Below, piece by piece: positions 1 to 12,600 of a DNA stretch of 64,000 nucleotides; within the stretch, counting starts at the first letter, position 1; the number at the start of each line of letters is the position of its first letter. The notes under the pieces are model-generated. The model was not told the origin of the DNA. It saw only the letters and a list, made by a program, of their open reading frames with translations, and did no database searches. Source of the DNA: Paramecium pentaurelia (lineage: Eukaryota; Ciliophora; Oligohymenophorea; Peniculida; Parameciidae); assembly GCA_905183005.1 (NCBI GenBank), contig CAJJDO010000100.1, positions 137,173-201,172 of the forward strand, in the 5' to 3' direction. Position numbers and translations under genes: made by a program.

Positions 1-1
1 C

Positions 2-133
2 AAGAATGCTGAGGATATTGAACCTTTGTTTGATGTTGGTGATATATAAAAGATGTCAAAAAATCTTAACAAGTTAATTGCAATATTAACAGGTGTTGAA
101 GAATGGCTCCAAGCATAAAGTGAATTATACTGA
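2..133 (+). CDS. C-terminal fragment of an unrecognised protein
   Basis: Reading frame 2 is open from the window edge to a TGA at 131-133 and gives about 43 residues with two in-frame TAA (Gln) codons. The tail is amphipathic and helix-like (motif LNKLIAILTGVEEWLQAQ). The start and most of the gene lie outside the window. I do not recognise the family: the composition would fit a helical C-terminus, but that is all that can be said. Confidence 0.45.
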
Positions 134-252
134 TGAAATCATATACTTATACTTTAAATAGATAATTTTTATATTTTAAAGGGATGATCTTAAGGAAATA
201 AAAATAATAGCTTTTCATTCAATAAGCTCAAAAAAGAGAATTATAATATATT

Positions 253-2826
253 ATGTTTATTTATATTTTATTAACAATAACTCTTGCAGCACTTCCAAAT
301 GCAAACTTATCTATTGGTCCATTACTATAATCATTTACAGATGATGAAGATTTAGACCAAATTGTTTATGTTCATTAGAAAGTATATGAAAATTTTGATT
401 ATGCATCATTCCCATCCTTATCTTGTTGTCCAAATAACGTTACGAAATTTCGAGTGATGAATTTAAACAAGCAAGGATCAAATATTTAACGATTTAATCT
501 TCCGTTTTATATTGAGAATCTTGGAGAAGAACCTTTACTTATTGAATGGTTAAATATCACAGAGGAAATTTCAGATTAGGATATATAAGTCCAAATTAAT
601 TATCAAAGAGATTTACCAATTATCAAAGGCTTTGATAATTATCTTGGATTAAATTTAACACATTTATGTTGGAAAACTTTAAATAACGATAGATATTGGA
701 GCATGAAACGAGTTACTTTATAGTTTGAAGGATATGATCCTGTAATATTTAATTATTAATTTTTATGTGGCAAAGATTATTATCCTGTAAGGTACTTAGT
801 TTATTTAATTAGATTCGATTGGAGCAATATTATATTGATTATATTTGAAAGTTTGATGATATTAGTTCTTTCAATGTTTGGAAAGATATATGCAATTAAG
901 GTTGTTTTCATAACAAAACAGTTAAAAAAGGAATTACCTTAAGAGAAATTAGATAAGATTGCTTAAGAGAGTTCTCCATTTCAAGGATTTTTATTGGGAT
1001 GGTCTTAAGCATTCTTTTATATGAGTCTTTTAATAGGAGCTTTGTTCATCTCTTTGTATTCATAAGAAAATGCTGAAAAACCAATATAAATTATAGTGTA
1101 TATCCTTTGTATAATTTGTTCATTCCATTTTATAGATGAATTATTTTGTGCATTTAGAAAAAAAGTTCCATTTTTTGTTAAATCTTTTTATTTTATTAGA
1201 TATTGTGATATTTTTGCAATAATTTTGGGTGCTGCTTTATTTGCAATATATATAGCAACAGAATAAATTTGGATTGTAAATAAATTATATAATGTAGTTA
1301 AGCAATTTAATATCAATTTGTATTCTTGGCTCCTTAATTAAATTATTTAAAATAACTTCTCTTAAAGATTGCTTATTGTTTTTCTTACCTATAATGGCAA
1401 TGGATATATTTTGTTCAATTTATTTGGCATTAAATATAAGATATGAATGGGATAGTTTAATACTAAGATATTTTAATACTCCATTATCTGCATAAATTCC
1501 ATATTTTAGACATATTTATAAAAAGAAATGTGCATGGGTTTCAATATTCAATATCTTATTTCCAGGTTATAGATAATTTTATATTTTAGGTTTCTTCCTA
1601 GCATATGTTCATAGATTTGATAGATTAAAAAAAACATTTGTATATGAAATAGTTAGTTTTTTTGGATTATTAATAGGATTGATTCTTTGGGTTATTGTGT
1701 AATATTTAATATCATTTCCTTTACCAACGTAATTTATATAAATATAATTAATAGTTCAATATTTACAGAAGTCTTAATGGTTTCAGCTTGTACTCTAATT
1801 GCATTTAGAAGAAATGAATTAAATCTTTTTTGGAGTGGTAATTTTTATGATGAAATATTACTTGATCCATTTAAAAATGAATTGGATAAAAAATCAGTTA
1901 AATTAATTAGTTTTTTTAATATAGGAGTTTCTTAAGATTTGAAAAAGAAGTATGCTTTAAATTCTGGAGCAGAATAAACAGCCAATAATTATGAACCTTT
2001 TGAATTAGTTAAGGCAAATTAGTAAGGTGAATTGAAATTAGACTCAATTTTATTTGAAGGATTGTAATCATTTTAAGAGATTTATTCATCACCAAATTAA
2101 ACATATAGAAATAATGATTAGAATATAACTAATAAATAAGATAAAAATATAATTGAGAATCAAAAATAATAATAAGAAATATAAACTGATATTAAAGACT
2201 AAAAAGATGTTGTTTAAGTAGACTCTTTAATTTAGAATAGTCAAGAATATCATAATTAAGAAAATCAACCACTCATCAATAATCAAAATAAAGAAGATAT
2301 TAATATTAAAACAGAAAATCAATAATAATTAAAAGATTATCAAAATCAAAAAGATTAAAATGAAGATAATGTTGAATCTAAAACACCTCCTGATGTTCAA
2401 AAGTCTTTAGGAAAACCTAAGATTTCTTTTCTTGAGAGTAAAAAACTTGAAGAAGTTATTATAGAAACACCAATTATTTAATCTAAGAATACTGAAGAGG
2501 ATAAGAAATAATAAAAAATAGATATCTAAATAGAACTTAAAGAATAATAAAAAGTATCATAGGGAAATCAAAATAAATAAAGTAATCAATAAAATAAAAT
2601 TGATTAAGTTGAAGAAAAATAAAATCAATAATAAAATAATAAAGTTTACACTTCACCTGCTAGATAAAAGTATTAAGTTAATCCTCCTAAAGCTAAAGAA
2701 CCTTAAGTTGATCGCTTTCAATAAAAGTAATAACTAAGATATTAGAATGACAATTTTAAAAAAAACTTAGAGTTCTTCCAAAATCAAGAAAAAGTAGGAA
2801 ATTTTAAGACCCCTGTTAAAAAATGA
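253..2826 (+). CDS. Signal-peptide-peptidase-like multi-pass membrane protein, probably catalytically inactive
   Basis: Two introns (1276-1297, 22 nt; 1729-1754, 26 nt) give an 841-aa protein. The N-terminus is a signal peptide (FIYILLTITLAALPNA), followed by a roughly 170-residue Cys-containing luminal domain, about nine hydrophobic segments, and a long Gln/Asn-rich cytosolic tail (about residues 560-841). The membrane core resembles GxGD aspartyl proteases of the SPP/SPPL family. MAMDIF near residue 377 matches the YD motif. FPGYRQFYILGFFLAYVHRFD-like sequence (residues about 431-452) sits where GLGD...PG.F.A..LRFD is expected. FPLP followed by ACTLIAFRRNELNLFWSG matches the PAL and 'G(D/E)L..LWSG' region. 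The first Asp is kept (Y replaced by M), but GLGD reads GYRQ, with Gln434 (codon TAA) at the second catalytic Asp. Inference: an SPPL-type pseudoprotease. The luminal domain is not a recognisable PA domain. Confidence 0.62.
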
Positions 2827-2880
2827 GCATATTTTGTTATATTAAAATAAACAGACTTTTTATTCTAAATATCAAAAATA

Positions 2881-4694
2881 ATGTATAAGACAACACAAAA
2901 CTATTCATATGCAGGTAAATAACTGTAAATCAATTTAGATTTGCTATGTAGATAAGGTATTTCAGATAATGGCAGATCAATAATAACAATTGATAAAGAA
3001 AACTCTTATGCTCTTTTGCAAAAAAAGAAATAGCTTTAAAATAGAGAAAGCAGCAGCTCAAGTTAATAAAAAAATGAAAATCGTTCGAATAGTGGATTAT
3101 AGAAATCAGCATCACTTTAACAATTCTATCGTGCTTAATCTGCTGTTGAGAAAAATTCATACTAAAATCAAAAAGGAAATTAATAATAAATCAAAGAAAT
3201 GAAGAATGTATCATATCTCTTTTTGCTCTAATAAAGTGGTTATAAATTAAGACACAATTAGACAAAATCAACCAAAGAATAAAATAGCAAAGGAATTGAA
3301 TTTTTATAAAATGATTGTTATAAACAGAAACCAGTTGAAAGTTAGGCTTATAAGAGATTGAATGAGAAATTAGAATATTTGGAAAAAAAATTTAATTAAT
3401 TAAAGGATTCATTTGTAAATATAAGTGAAAATTAATAAGATAAAAAATCAGATAGAATACAATAAAAACAGTATTCATTAGTATCTAAATACTTTCCTAA
3501 GAAGTTTATTGAATAATAAAAGAATAACAGTTAAGAAGAAAGAAAAGTGACCAAAGATATTAAATCCATCTTCAATATTTATTCATAAATAAAGGATATT
3601 AAAAGTTCTACTTCAAATTCCTAATTATTGAAATAAACATAAGAAAAAAAGAATGTATAACTATAAGATTTTGTAACATAAATAAAAAGGGATTTTAATA
3701 ATAAGAATTCTTAATTATTAAAAGGTTCTTATGTTCACTAAACAAATACTAATTTAAATAAATCTGAACGATAATCATCAATGGATGCTAAATATTATTA
3801 TTTTAATAAACTTATTGAAACATAACCAAATGAACCTGTATAAATTTTAATATATTTAGTTCTTGTATTATATATCGACTGTACTCACAGCTATAAAAAA
3901 TAAAAAACCTACAGAAATTGATGAACTCATTAAAGATCATTTTTCATAAACATATCAAGTGAATTTAGTTTTGATTAATTTAGGGATTAATATATGCAAG
4001 TAGATTAGTAATACAATTTGATCCAGATAAAGTCATCAATTTACCAAGATCCAATAATCTAAAAACGATAGTATTTGATTTAGATGAGACATTAATTCAT
4101 TGCAATTCAAATGTTTCTATACCAGGAGACATAATATTACCAATCACTTTTCCAAATGATGAAATTGTCTAAGCTTCTATTAATATTCGACCATATGCTA
4201 AATAAATATTATAAACACTTTCAAAACATTTTGAGATTATAGTTTTTACAGCATCACATTCTAGCTATGCTAATATAGTGATTGATTATTTGGATCCAAA
4301 AAAATAGTGGATTTCGCATAGATTTTATAGGGAAAATTGTCTATAAACAACAGAGGGAGCTTACATTAAAGATTTAAGGTAAAATTTATTTATTTTTAGA
4401 GTATTAGGAAATCGAAAATTATCTAATGTTTTATTAATAGATAATGCTTCATATTCATTTAGTAAATAAATTGAGAATGGAATTCCTATAATTGCTTATT
4501 ATGATAATAAAGAGGATTAAGTAATTTATTTTATTAATTTATAGGAATTATTGCATTTGGAAAATTATTTATTAAATTTCAGACATGTTAAAGATGTTAG
4601 AGATTTAAATTAAAAATAATTAAAATTAAAATAGTTCTTAGATTATTAAGATTTTGATGATTTGTATAATAATTTACATGGTATGTACTTTTGA
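2881..4694 (+). CDS. FCP/SCP-type HAD phosphatase with long N-terminal extension
   Basis: Introns at 3838-3859 (22 nt), 3959-3983 (25 nt) and 4379-4399 (21 nt) give about 581 aa. A further possible 24-nt frame-neutral intron lies at 2915-2938. The first 350 residues are hydrophilic and rich in Lys, Gln and Ser. The C-terminal 200 residues form an NIF/CTD-phosphatase domain: the DxDxT loop IVFDLDETLIH (Asp384), the IVFTASHSSYA motif with conserved Thr/Ala, the insert ending HRFYRENC, the switch Lys in YIKDLRVLG, and the final acidic motif VLLIDNASYSF. Members of the family remove phosphate from Ser residues, including the RNA polymerase II CTD, but the actual substrate here is unknown. The gene starts 54 bp after the preceding stop and converges with the next minus-strand gene, 84 bp away. 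Confidence 0.85.
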
Positions 4695-4778
4695 TTAGAC
4701 AATTTATATGTTCTCATAATATTTTGATAATATATGGTTATAGTTGAATTAATGAAAAATAAACAAATATCATGATAA

Positions 4779-5447
4779 TCAACAAAACTTTTGAATTAGC
4801 AGTTCTATGGCTTGTTATGTTTTTTCAATTTTTATTTATTATTCTTTTATTAACTAAAATTAATCATATTAAGGAACCAAAGTCTTATCAATTTTATGCT
4901 TATTAATCTCTGAAAAAAAATTAGATCTTATTGATATTACTTATGACATAAGTTCTTACTAATCATGATTTATGAATTAATTAGATAAATTCTATATTGA
5001 AGTGTCATATTTTTAACATATTGAATGACCTTCAATAACACTTTGAATGAGATTTAATTAATTAATAATTAAAGCACTGTAAGGGTTATCCTTTTGAGTA
5101 TGTTTTATAAATAACTCAGAAATATGATTCACTGAGTCTATATTAAGGTTCTTAAAACTGTTTTATAGGATGTTTCTTAATTATGTAGATATATCAGTAT
5201 AATCTAATTTAATGAAGACAGATTCTGTTGAAAATCTCTTCAGATCATTTTTTGTATAATCTTAGGTTGCTTGTTCATCAAAAATGATTTAGTTAGTACT
5301 CTATTCTGATGATGTCTACTCATCAGGTTGAAACGTAGGAAAGAGACGAAAAAGAGAATGTTGAGAATTTCTGGGTTGAGCGTTATCTAGAATATGTTCT
5401 AGTCTCTTTATTATTTGTGCTAATTGATCAAGTTTATATTATTTCAT
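4779..5447 (-). CDS. Unrecognised 222-aa helical protein
   Basis: This is a single intronless frame from ATG (5447) to TGA (4779-4781), with many Gln encoded by TAA/TAG. It is hydrophilic and predicted helical, with N-terminal heptad-like sequence (KLDQLAQIIKRLEHIL), a Ser/Thr/Glu-rich middle, and a C-terminal helix rich in Gln and Ile. No catalytic motif is visible. It converges on the phosphatase gene, 84 bp away. The sense of the frame is supported by its amino-acid composition and by stop-free length; function unknown. Confidence 0.6.
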
Positions 5448-5974
5448 AAAATTAGTTAACGAACATAGAAAATTTAAAAATGATGAATCAATCAAAAGAC
5501 AACAAAATCCTAAATAACTTCTAAATATCTTCTAATGTTTGAATGTAACAATGACCAATCTTATGATTGTACTATTAAATCATTTTCAATACTTTAGACA
5601 ACTAAGAACAAAAATTTAAATTTCTTTTCAAAATAATATGAAATTTGTTATATATGATTTATGTTACTAAAACATTGATATGGATTAGTAAAACATTCAA
5701 GAATTACATATAAATCTTCTCTTATTAATATTAAAAGAATGATCAAATAGGAAACCCGCTCTTATCTAAAAATCTAATAATGGTTCAGAAAATAAACTAA
5801 GTGTTAGATTCTAAAACATAATAAAGAGAAATAAAAGAAAAAGACAATATGATATATGTAATATCTATATATAATTACTTATTTTGCATTATATTCATAA
5901 TATTATTATTAATTCTCAAATAATAACAAAAAATAATTAGTAGAATGTATATTGATTATAATTAATGATATATT
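5448..5974. other. Intergenic AT-rich spacer
   Basis: Spacer of 527 bp between two minus-strand genes, so it should hold the promoter of the 222-aa gene and the 3' end of the coiled-coil gene. Only short open frames (about 35 codons) occur on either strand. I see no RNA gene, repeat or recognisable motif. Confidence 0.4.
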
Positions 5975-7810
5975 TCATGGTTTAATATTTTACAATTTTT
6001 AAATTGGTTATGATTATTTTATTTATTGTACTAGATTTTTAGGTTTTGCAGAGTGAACTTGAGTAGCTAATATAGTCCATTCTCTTTTTAAATAGTTTCT
6101 CCATTCAGTATTTTCGTTATCACTGTCATTTTTATCAAAGTAAATTGTTGGAGATTCACCATTATTTTCTATAGCACAACTTGAATTAATTCTATTGTTT
6201 TGATTATAGGTTACTGATTAGTTAACTCTTCCTAATTAATTCTCAATTTCCATTAAAGATTCTTTATATGATTATTATAACAATATTACCTTAATACATA
6301 GGGAGATATGATGTTATTGTCTAATCTAATAAGGTTTTCTTTCTTTATGTTTAACCTTTTCTAAAATGACTTACTCTAACAGAATTAAAGCCAAATTCAT
6401 TTTAATCTTCTTATGATTATGCCTTCTATTAATTAGAATAATATTAATACTTCCTTTTCTGATTAAACTAATATTTATAATTGAGCAAATTAATCTTTAT
6501 GCTCAACAAAAAATGTTTTGTAGTACATAAAACTTTTTTAAATTTTTTCCCATTTTTAATTGAGATTGAGATTGGATTTGACTAAAATATCATTATTTGC
6601 TTCTATTTATTTAATGTATCTTTTTAATTAATCATTTTCTATTTCATAATGTTTACATAAAATCATTTCTCTTGATAAATTCTTTTTAGTTTCCTCTAAT
6701 TCCAATTCTAATTTACGAACTCTATTTTATAATTAATCTTCTGTTAATTTGATTTATTAAGTTGATCTTTTGGCATTAATTTATTGAATTTAAAAGGCTC
6801 TAGCTAAATTCAACTTTGGTACTCGAGATATATTCTTTTATAAATCTTCTTATCTTCCATTTTATTAATATGAATCATTAATTCCAATAGCTCCATCAAA
6901 GGTTTAATTCAAAGTTTAATAGTTTTTTTTTTAAACTTAAGGTGCTTTATTAGGAAAAGGAGATAGTATTGGAGAATGCATCATATCTGTATTCATAGGA
7001 GATTAAATAGAATTGATTCTAACTGGTAATTCTACAGTGGGTAATCGAGACTCTAAAATAAGTTACTCGAATATTCTATTTACATTAAATTTAAGCTAAG
7101 ATTTCTAAAAATTCATGTTATGCCTTTTCATAATCTTCATCTAAATCTATAAATTCACCTTAATTTTTCATCTATAAATTAGTTATTACTTTATTTATAA
7201 GGGTCACTAATTTTAATTGAATACTCTTTAAATAATTAACTTATAATTATAATCTCACTATCAATTAATGCAATGTTTCCATTTCTTCATGTAATAAAAT
7301 AGTTGCTGAATTAGGATGAATAACATCTCTATATCTTACAACCACTCCAGTAGTATCATCAAGTTAATCAACCTACTTTTCAAGTTAACTAATCTTTTAG
7401 GCTTATTAACTGATAGTATGATTGAGTTCATATATTGTTGACTCAAGCTCAGCAATTAGTTTCTTTTCACTCTTTTCTGCAGCATATGTAATCTCCTCTG
7501 AAATAAGGGCTTTGCCTTAAGCAAAATCTCTCTCTTTTTAAACCTTATCTAAAGATGACATCAAATGATCAACTTCTTTTTACTGTTCTGTAATTACTAA
7601 TTTAAGTGCCTTAACTGTGTTTTCATTCTCATGAATACTCGTTTGTTAATTATGTCTAGGAATGGTAACAACTTGATCAATCATAGAACGCATTGACTAC
7701 TTATTCAATTTAATGACAGTTTGTAAATCCTCTATATTGTTTCTCAACTATTGGTTCTCCTAATGTAAAAAATCAATTTTGGCTTTCAATTAATGTGGAC
7801 TTTCACTCAT
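5975..7810 (-). CDS. Coiled-coil protein (583 aa)
   Basis: Three introns restore one frame: 7053-7083 (31 nt), 6426-6450 (25 nt) and 6262-6289 (28 nt). The first 300 residues are heptad-rich (for example ENQQLRNNIEDLQTVIKL), a second coiled coil follows around residues 380-480, and a Ser/Pro-containing linker lies between (INSIQSPMNTDMMHSPI). No enzymatic motif is visible. The composition fits a structural or cytoskeletal/ciliary scaffold, but I cannot assign a family. Its ATG is only 16 bp downstream of the TGA of the GTPase-HSP20 gene, so little room exists for a private promoter. Confidence 0.72.
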
Positions 7811-7826
7811 AAAATAATTTATATAA

Positions 7827-9607
7827 TCAAATATCATCCTTATCTTTATCATATTTTATTGTAATGACTCCCTTCTCTACACCAAAATAAGACCATTATC
7901 TCTCATAAATATCAGGAATCTAATTAATTTATTCTATACTTTAAATGTAAGTGTAAATTCTCCATATTTTCTTTCACTTTTCTCCAATTATCCTTGATTA
8001 ATATAAGGTCTTTATTTGTTTCCCTTAACCAAAGTAACAACATTCTGTCTTTGTATATCAACATCCTCATTAGTCAATCCTGGAGCATCCATCAATATTA
8101 TATACTGATCACCTGCAATAATGTCTGTTGCAGGCTAAAAGGAATCTTATTAACCTGTAATTAAACCACTCATATCAACTTATCCTTAAGGAATTTGAAT
8201 TTTATCATGAAATTCATTTTCTGTTTTAATAACTTTGATCAAAGGATCATCTGTGTCTTAAAGATCAATTTTGATATTCTTTCTAAAAAAATTAACAAGT
8301 TTTTATCTTGATTAAATTAACAAACAATCTAAAACTGAAAAACTTCTGTTTACAGGTATGAAAACAGCTTTTAACCAATATCTAAGAAGTGAAAATACCC
8401 AAGGATTTAGACTCTTACCTAAATTACAATCATCATTCACAATACACACGTGTCTAGTATATGGAGTCTTGAACCAAAGTACATGTTTTTCTTAAAGTTA
8501 TTTATTGATTGGATTTAGAGCAGCTACTTTTGTTTTTTATAGAGTTCCATTTGCATATATTTATGTTACTTATGTACTCCAAACATGTTCTAATATTTCA
8601 GGTGATTCAACATCTTTTAAATTATGTATGACTATAATTTCTCTAAATGTCTTATTAGGACTTTGTTATAGATTACGACTAAGTCTATCTAGATATCTTT
8701 GATCAAGACTAGTAAAATCATTGACTACACATAAAAAGTAATCTGCTAAATCAAATACTAAATCAGATATAAATGTTTCTGTTGCTTCTTTATCTACAAT
8801 AGATAATTCATTTTCAATTTTAACAGGACTATATGTTCCAGCTGTGTCCACTAAAATCAATTTTGTACCATTATCTACATTAACATGCTTAAATGAAATG
8901 CCTCTAGTTGTAACCTTTTTTCCAGATGGCAAATTACTCATTGTAAGACTGTTCAAAACAAAGGTCTTTCCTTTATCATAAAGTCCAGTTACTGCAACAG
9001 TTGCTCCTTCTAATGCTTTAATGTTTATAATTTCTTAGTTAATCATTTTTGGGGACAGCCAAACTTTCCATCCAGAACTGTTTATAGATGTTATAAAATC
9101 TATATCAACTACCCAATCATAGATGCTGGTTTCATCTATAATTTGTGTATTTTATTTTTTGAAATCAGTTGGATTTCCTTTAAAGATACCACATTGTCTT
9201 TATCGTTTGACTTCACTTTATCTTTAAAATTGATTAACCTCATGTTAGAGTTCATGTATTTCTTTGAGCAATTGAGAGATTTACCTGATTTATTTAGTAT
9301 CATTTTGTAAGATGGCTTCCATTAATTTATTACTTTCCTTTTCTCTTAGATTATATTCCATTAACACTGCTTCAAACATATCTTTAATACGCATAACATC
9401 AGTGGCTCTATTGGTTTCTCGAATGAAATCAGCGAAAACTTGATTGATTTCTTATTTTAATCCTTTAATTGCAAAGATCAATGGTGCAATACGTGAATGT
9501 ATTTTAGGATTGATATCATCATGAACTTATTAAAACTCTTATTCAAAGTTATCTAAGACTTTAGTATCGAAAAGAGTATCATTCATGGATTTTTATTATT
9601 AAGACAT
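7827..9607 (-). CDS. P-loop GTPase fused to a C-terminal alpha-crystallin (HSP20) domain
   Basis: One 20-nt intron (7920-7939) gives 586 aa. Residues 1-180 are helical. A G domain follows: P-loop GLYDKGKT (about residue 208), switch-I-like KKVTTRGISF, and G3 LILVDTAGTY. The G4 motif is not obvious; VVNDF is the best candidate. The TTRG and GxxxxGKT spacing is reminiscent of large dynamin/GBP/Sey1-type GTPases. From about residue 490 the sequence turns into a small heat-shock protein domain: DQYIILMDAPGLTNEDVDI (the beta2-beta3 region), then SERKYGEFTLTFKIP and the signature GVEKGVITIKY just before the TGA. The join between GTPase and HSP20 parts is uninterrupted reading frame with no intron. 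A self-chaperoning or stress-linked GTPase is an inference only. Confidence 0.75.
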
Positions 9608-9631
9608 AATTTTAATTTCAATTATTAAATT

Positions 9632-12600
9632 TCAATCATTACCTTCTTCATCAGACATTCTTTATGAAATATCCCCTCTTAATTTCATTTATCCAAAAAA
9701 AGAACGTTATGAATTATCACTTGGGAAATCTATCTTCTAAGTTTCTAGTACTACTTTCATAGGGAATCCATTATTTGTTTCTTAAGGATCAATATAAAAG
9801 TTATGTGTCGAGAGTGAAATAGATTCTACTTAAGATGATTATTGTTATTATTATTATTGCATTAGATCAGTTCTACGAGCTACTCTTCTATTTGAAACAT
9901 TCCCATCAAGACTTTATTTATTCTTACGATAAGATGATTATGCAAATGGGAATACTCTTTAATTAATTTGACTCTTTCTTCTATGACGAAGTATATTATC
10001 AGCATTCCTTGTATTTAAATAAGCATTCTCATTTATTTCTAACTACCTAAGATTGTTTTGTTTTTGCATTTCTTTGATTCTCTTCTTCACTTTTCTTCTT
10101 TCAATTGCTCCTCTTAATATATTACTTATAGAACTAAAAGCAAATATATCTACTGCAAAATGAAGAAATTTCTAATCAACCAAATCAGGAAACTTAGCTT
10201 CCCATGATTTTCTAATCTTTCTCAATACTACTTTATCTTCAATTTATTCAATCCCAAGTAAAGCATTCTTTTTTTTTACTGCATTATAAGCTATCTACAA
10301 ACAAACATCCTTTATATGAATCATCTCATTTTAATATATTAAAACTTAAAAATCACTTAGTTTCTTAAAGATATCAATCTTTTTAAGATGCATCTTGGTT
10401 CTAGGATTATAAATATATGCTGATTATTTTTTATGATCTAATATTAAATCAATATTATTACTTTAATTAAAATCAAATAATTATAAACAAGCATTTTCAT
10501 CCTTAAATCCAAGAGGAGGATTCATCTCAAACATTAAAAATGCAAAATCTTCAGGAGTTATCCATCCAGTTCCTTTAGGATCATAATCAGACCATTTTAA
10601 AAAGAAGTCTTCTATTTAATAAGGATTTATGACTGCAGTATTTTCAAGCAAACATTCCTGATATGATTCTATTATCATAGCCAAAAATAATGAGATCATT
10701 ATTATCCTTATTAATACCAAAAAACTAATAAAATAAAAATATCCAAAAAAGGTACTACATCCTTATACTCCTTCTTTTAATATGTCTTCTGGACTCTAGG
10801 AATGACAATAAACTTTATCTATAGTATAATCTGACATATAGAGTGGCCAATATTAACCTGTAGTAATTTCTATTAAAATTAAGACAGCATCCCAAAAATT
10901 CTAGAAATTCTTATTTCTTTAACCAATTTCTTAATAAAAAGGATATTAGGCATCTTATGAAGTTGATTTAACTACAGATAATGTTTGAATTCCAATTAAT
11001 GCATAGACAATAATAATTATAATGATAAATGCAACTACACTTAATAATGTTGGTAGAATTTCTTATATGACATCAATAAGAACTTTGAGTTAACGATTTA
11101 ATTTAAGTATTTTATAAGTGTTGAGAACTCTTAAACAACGAATGATTAATGGAATCATATACATCTTAGGCATTTCTATTTCACCATTCAATATTAATAA
11201 GGCATCTGTAGAAATCAATAATAAGATATCAAATCTATTCCATGAATCTTTGAAATAATAATACCAAAAGGCTGAAAATTTGATAAATACTTCAATATGA
11301 AATAATGTAATAAAAATAATGTCTAGAACATAGAATGCTGATTTTGTAGTTTAATTAATTGTGTTACCATTGGCAGAACAACTAAAATATGATAGCATCT
11401 TACAATATCAAATTCAATAAGAGTAGAATAAGTATAATCAATTCAAAATACTTATATGTTGCTATAGAGTAACATATTTATCTGAATCGATTTCTTGGTT
11501 TTTCAATTAATCTAATTAGATTCTTCTTTTGCATAATATACATCATTTATAACCATTCTCTCTAATGTTCATTGAGAGATTTGTAATTACTTATATTTTC
11601 TTTAATAGTTCTATAATTATTAATGATTAAGCCAGTGAATAGATTCAATAGCATAATATTCAAAAGGAATAATAATATATAATATAAGATCTAATAATTG
11701 GCAGATGAATTAATTTTAGGATGCATTCCTCTTTCAGTAATGTCTGATACATAAAACATTTAACTTGCCCATCCTTCACCAATAATGATTCTAAACAAAC
11801 AAAGTAATGAATCTTAAATAGTATCAAAATTAGTTATATTATTAATCCATTCTCCATTTTAATCTAAACAATCTTATTTTGTATAGATGTCATCATATGT
11901 TTATACATTTGTACAAAAGTATAATTTGCCTTTCCATATTGTCATACAAAAGATACTTAGAATCCAAATACAGATACCAGTCACAAATATCATGGATGAT
12001 AATAAAGATATAGTTTGAAATAATGATTTAGATATCAAATTCAATTCTTCACTTTAGGATCCTCTCTAAATATCAATTATATATAATTACTCTAGCAGAT
12101 GAGAATACTCTTAAAGTACGCAATGCACGAAAAGCTTTTAAATATCCACTATTATAAAGATTTAGATCACTAATAGAACTTACAATTAATATAGCTAAAT
12201 CAAAATTATTTTAATTATTATATATGAATGCTCTATTAGGTTCATTATGATTCCAAATAAATCCATGAGCTAACATTCTTAATACAATTTCAAATATAAA
12301 AATTATTGTAAAGATAACATTAAATTTCTATATTAAATCTTTTTATTCATATATAGGTAGATCTAAACCTAAAAGAATGATATTCAATATTATTATTGAA
12401 CTCATCAACCATTCAAAATATTTATTCTATATCAATTATTGTATTCTTTTTCTTAAAATGCTTTTGTTATGTAATACAAATAATGCTGAATTCATAAAAT
12501 ATTGCTTATATGATTAATTTGTGCTAATGGATACTTTAATGTCATCATTACTTTTGAAAATTGTAATTTATGGTAATTTTGATGTTTATCTTTGTAAAAC

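Noticed and set aside
8666..8956. Separate 96-aa gene with DTAG motif
   Set aside because: It is an internal piece of the GTPase-HSP20 frame bounded only by reassigned TAA/TAG codons in the standard code; the P-loop lies just upstream in the same frame.
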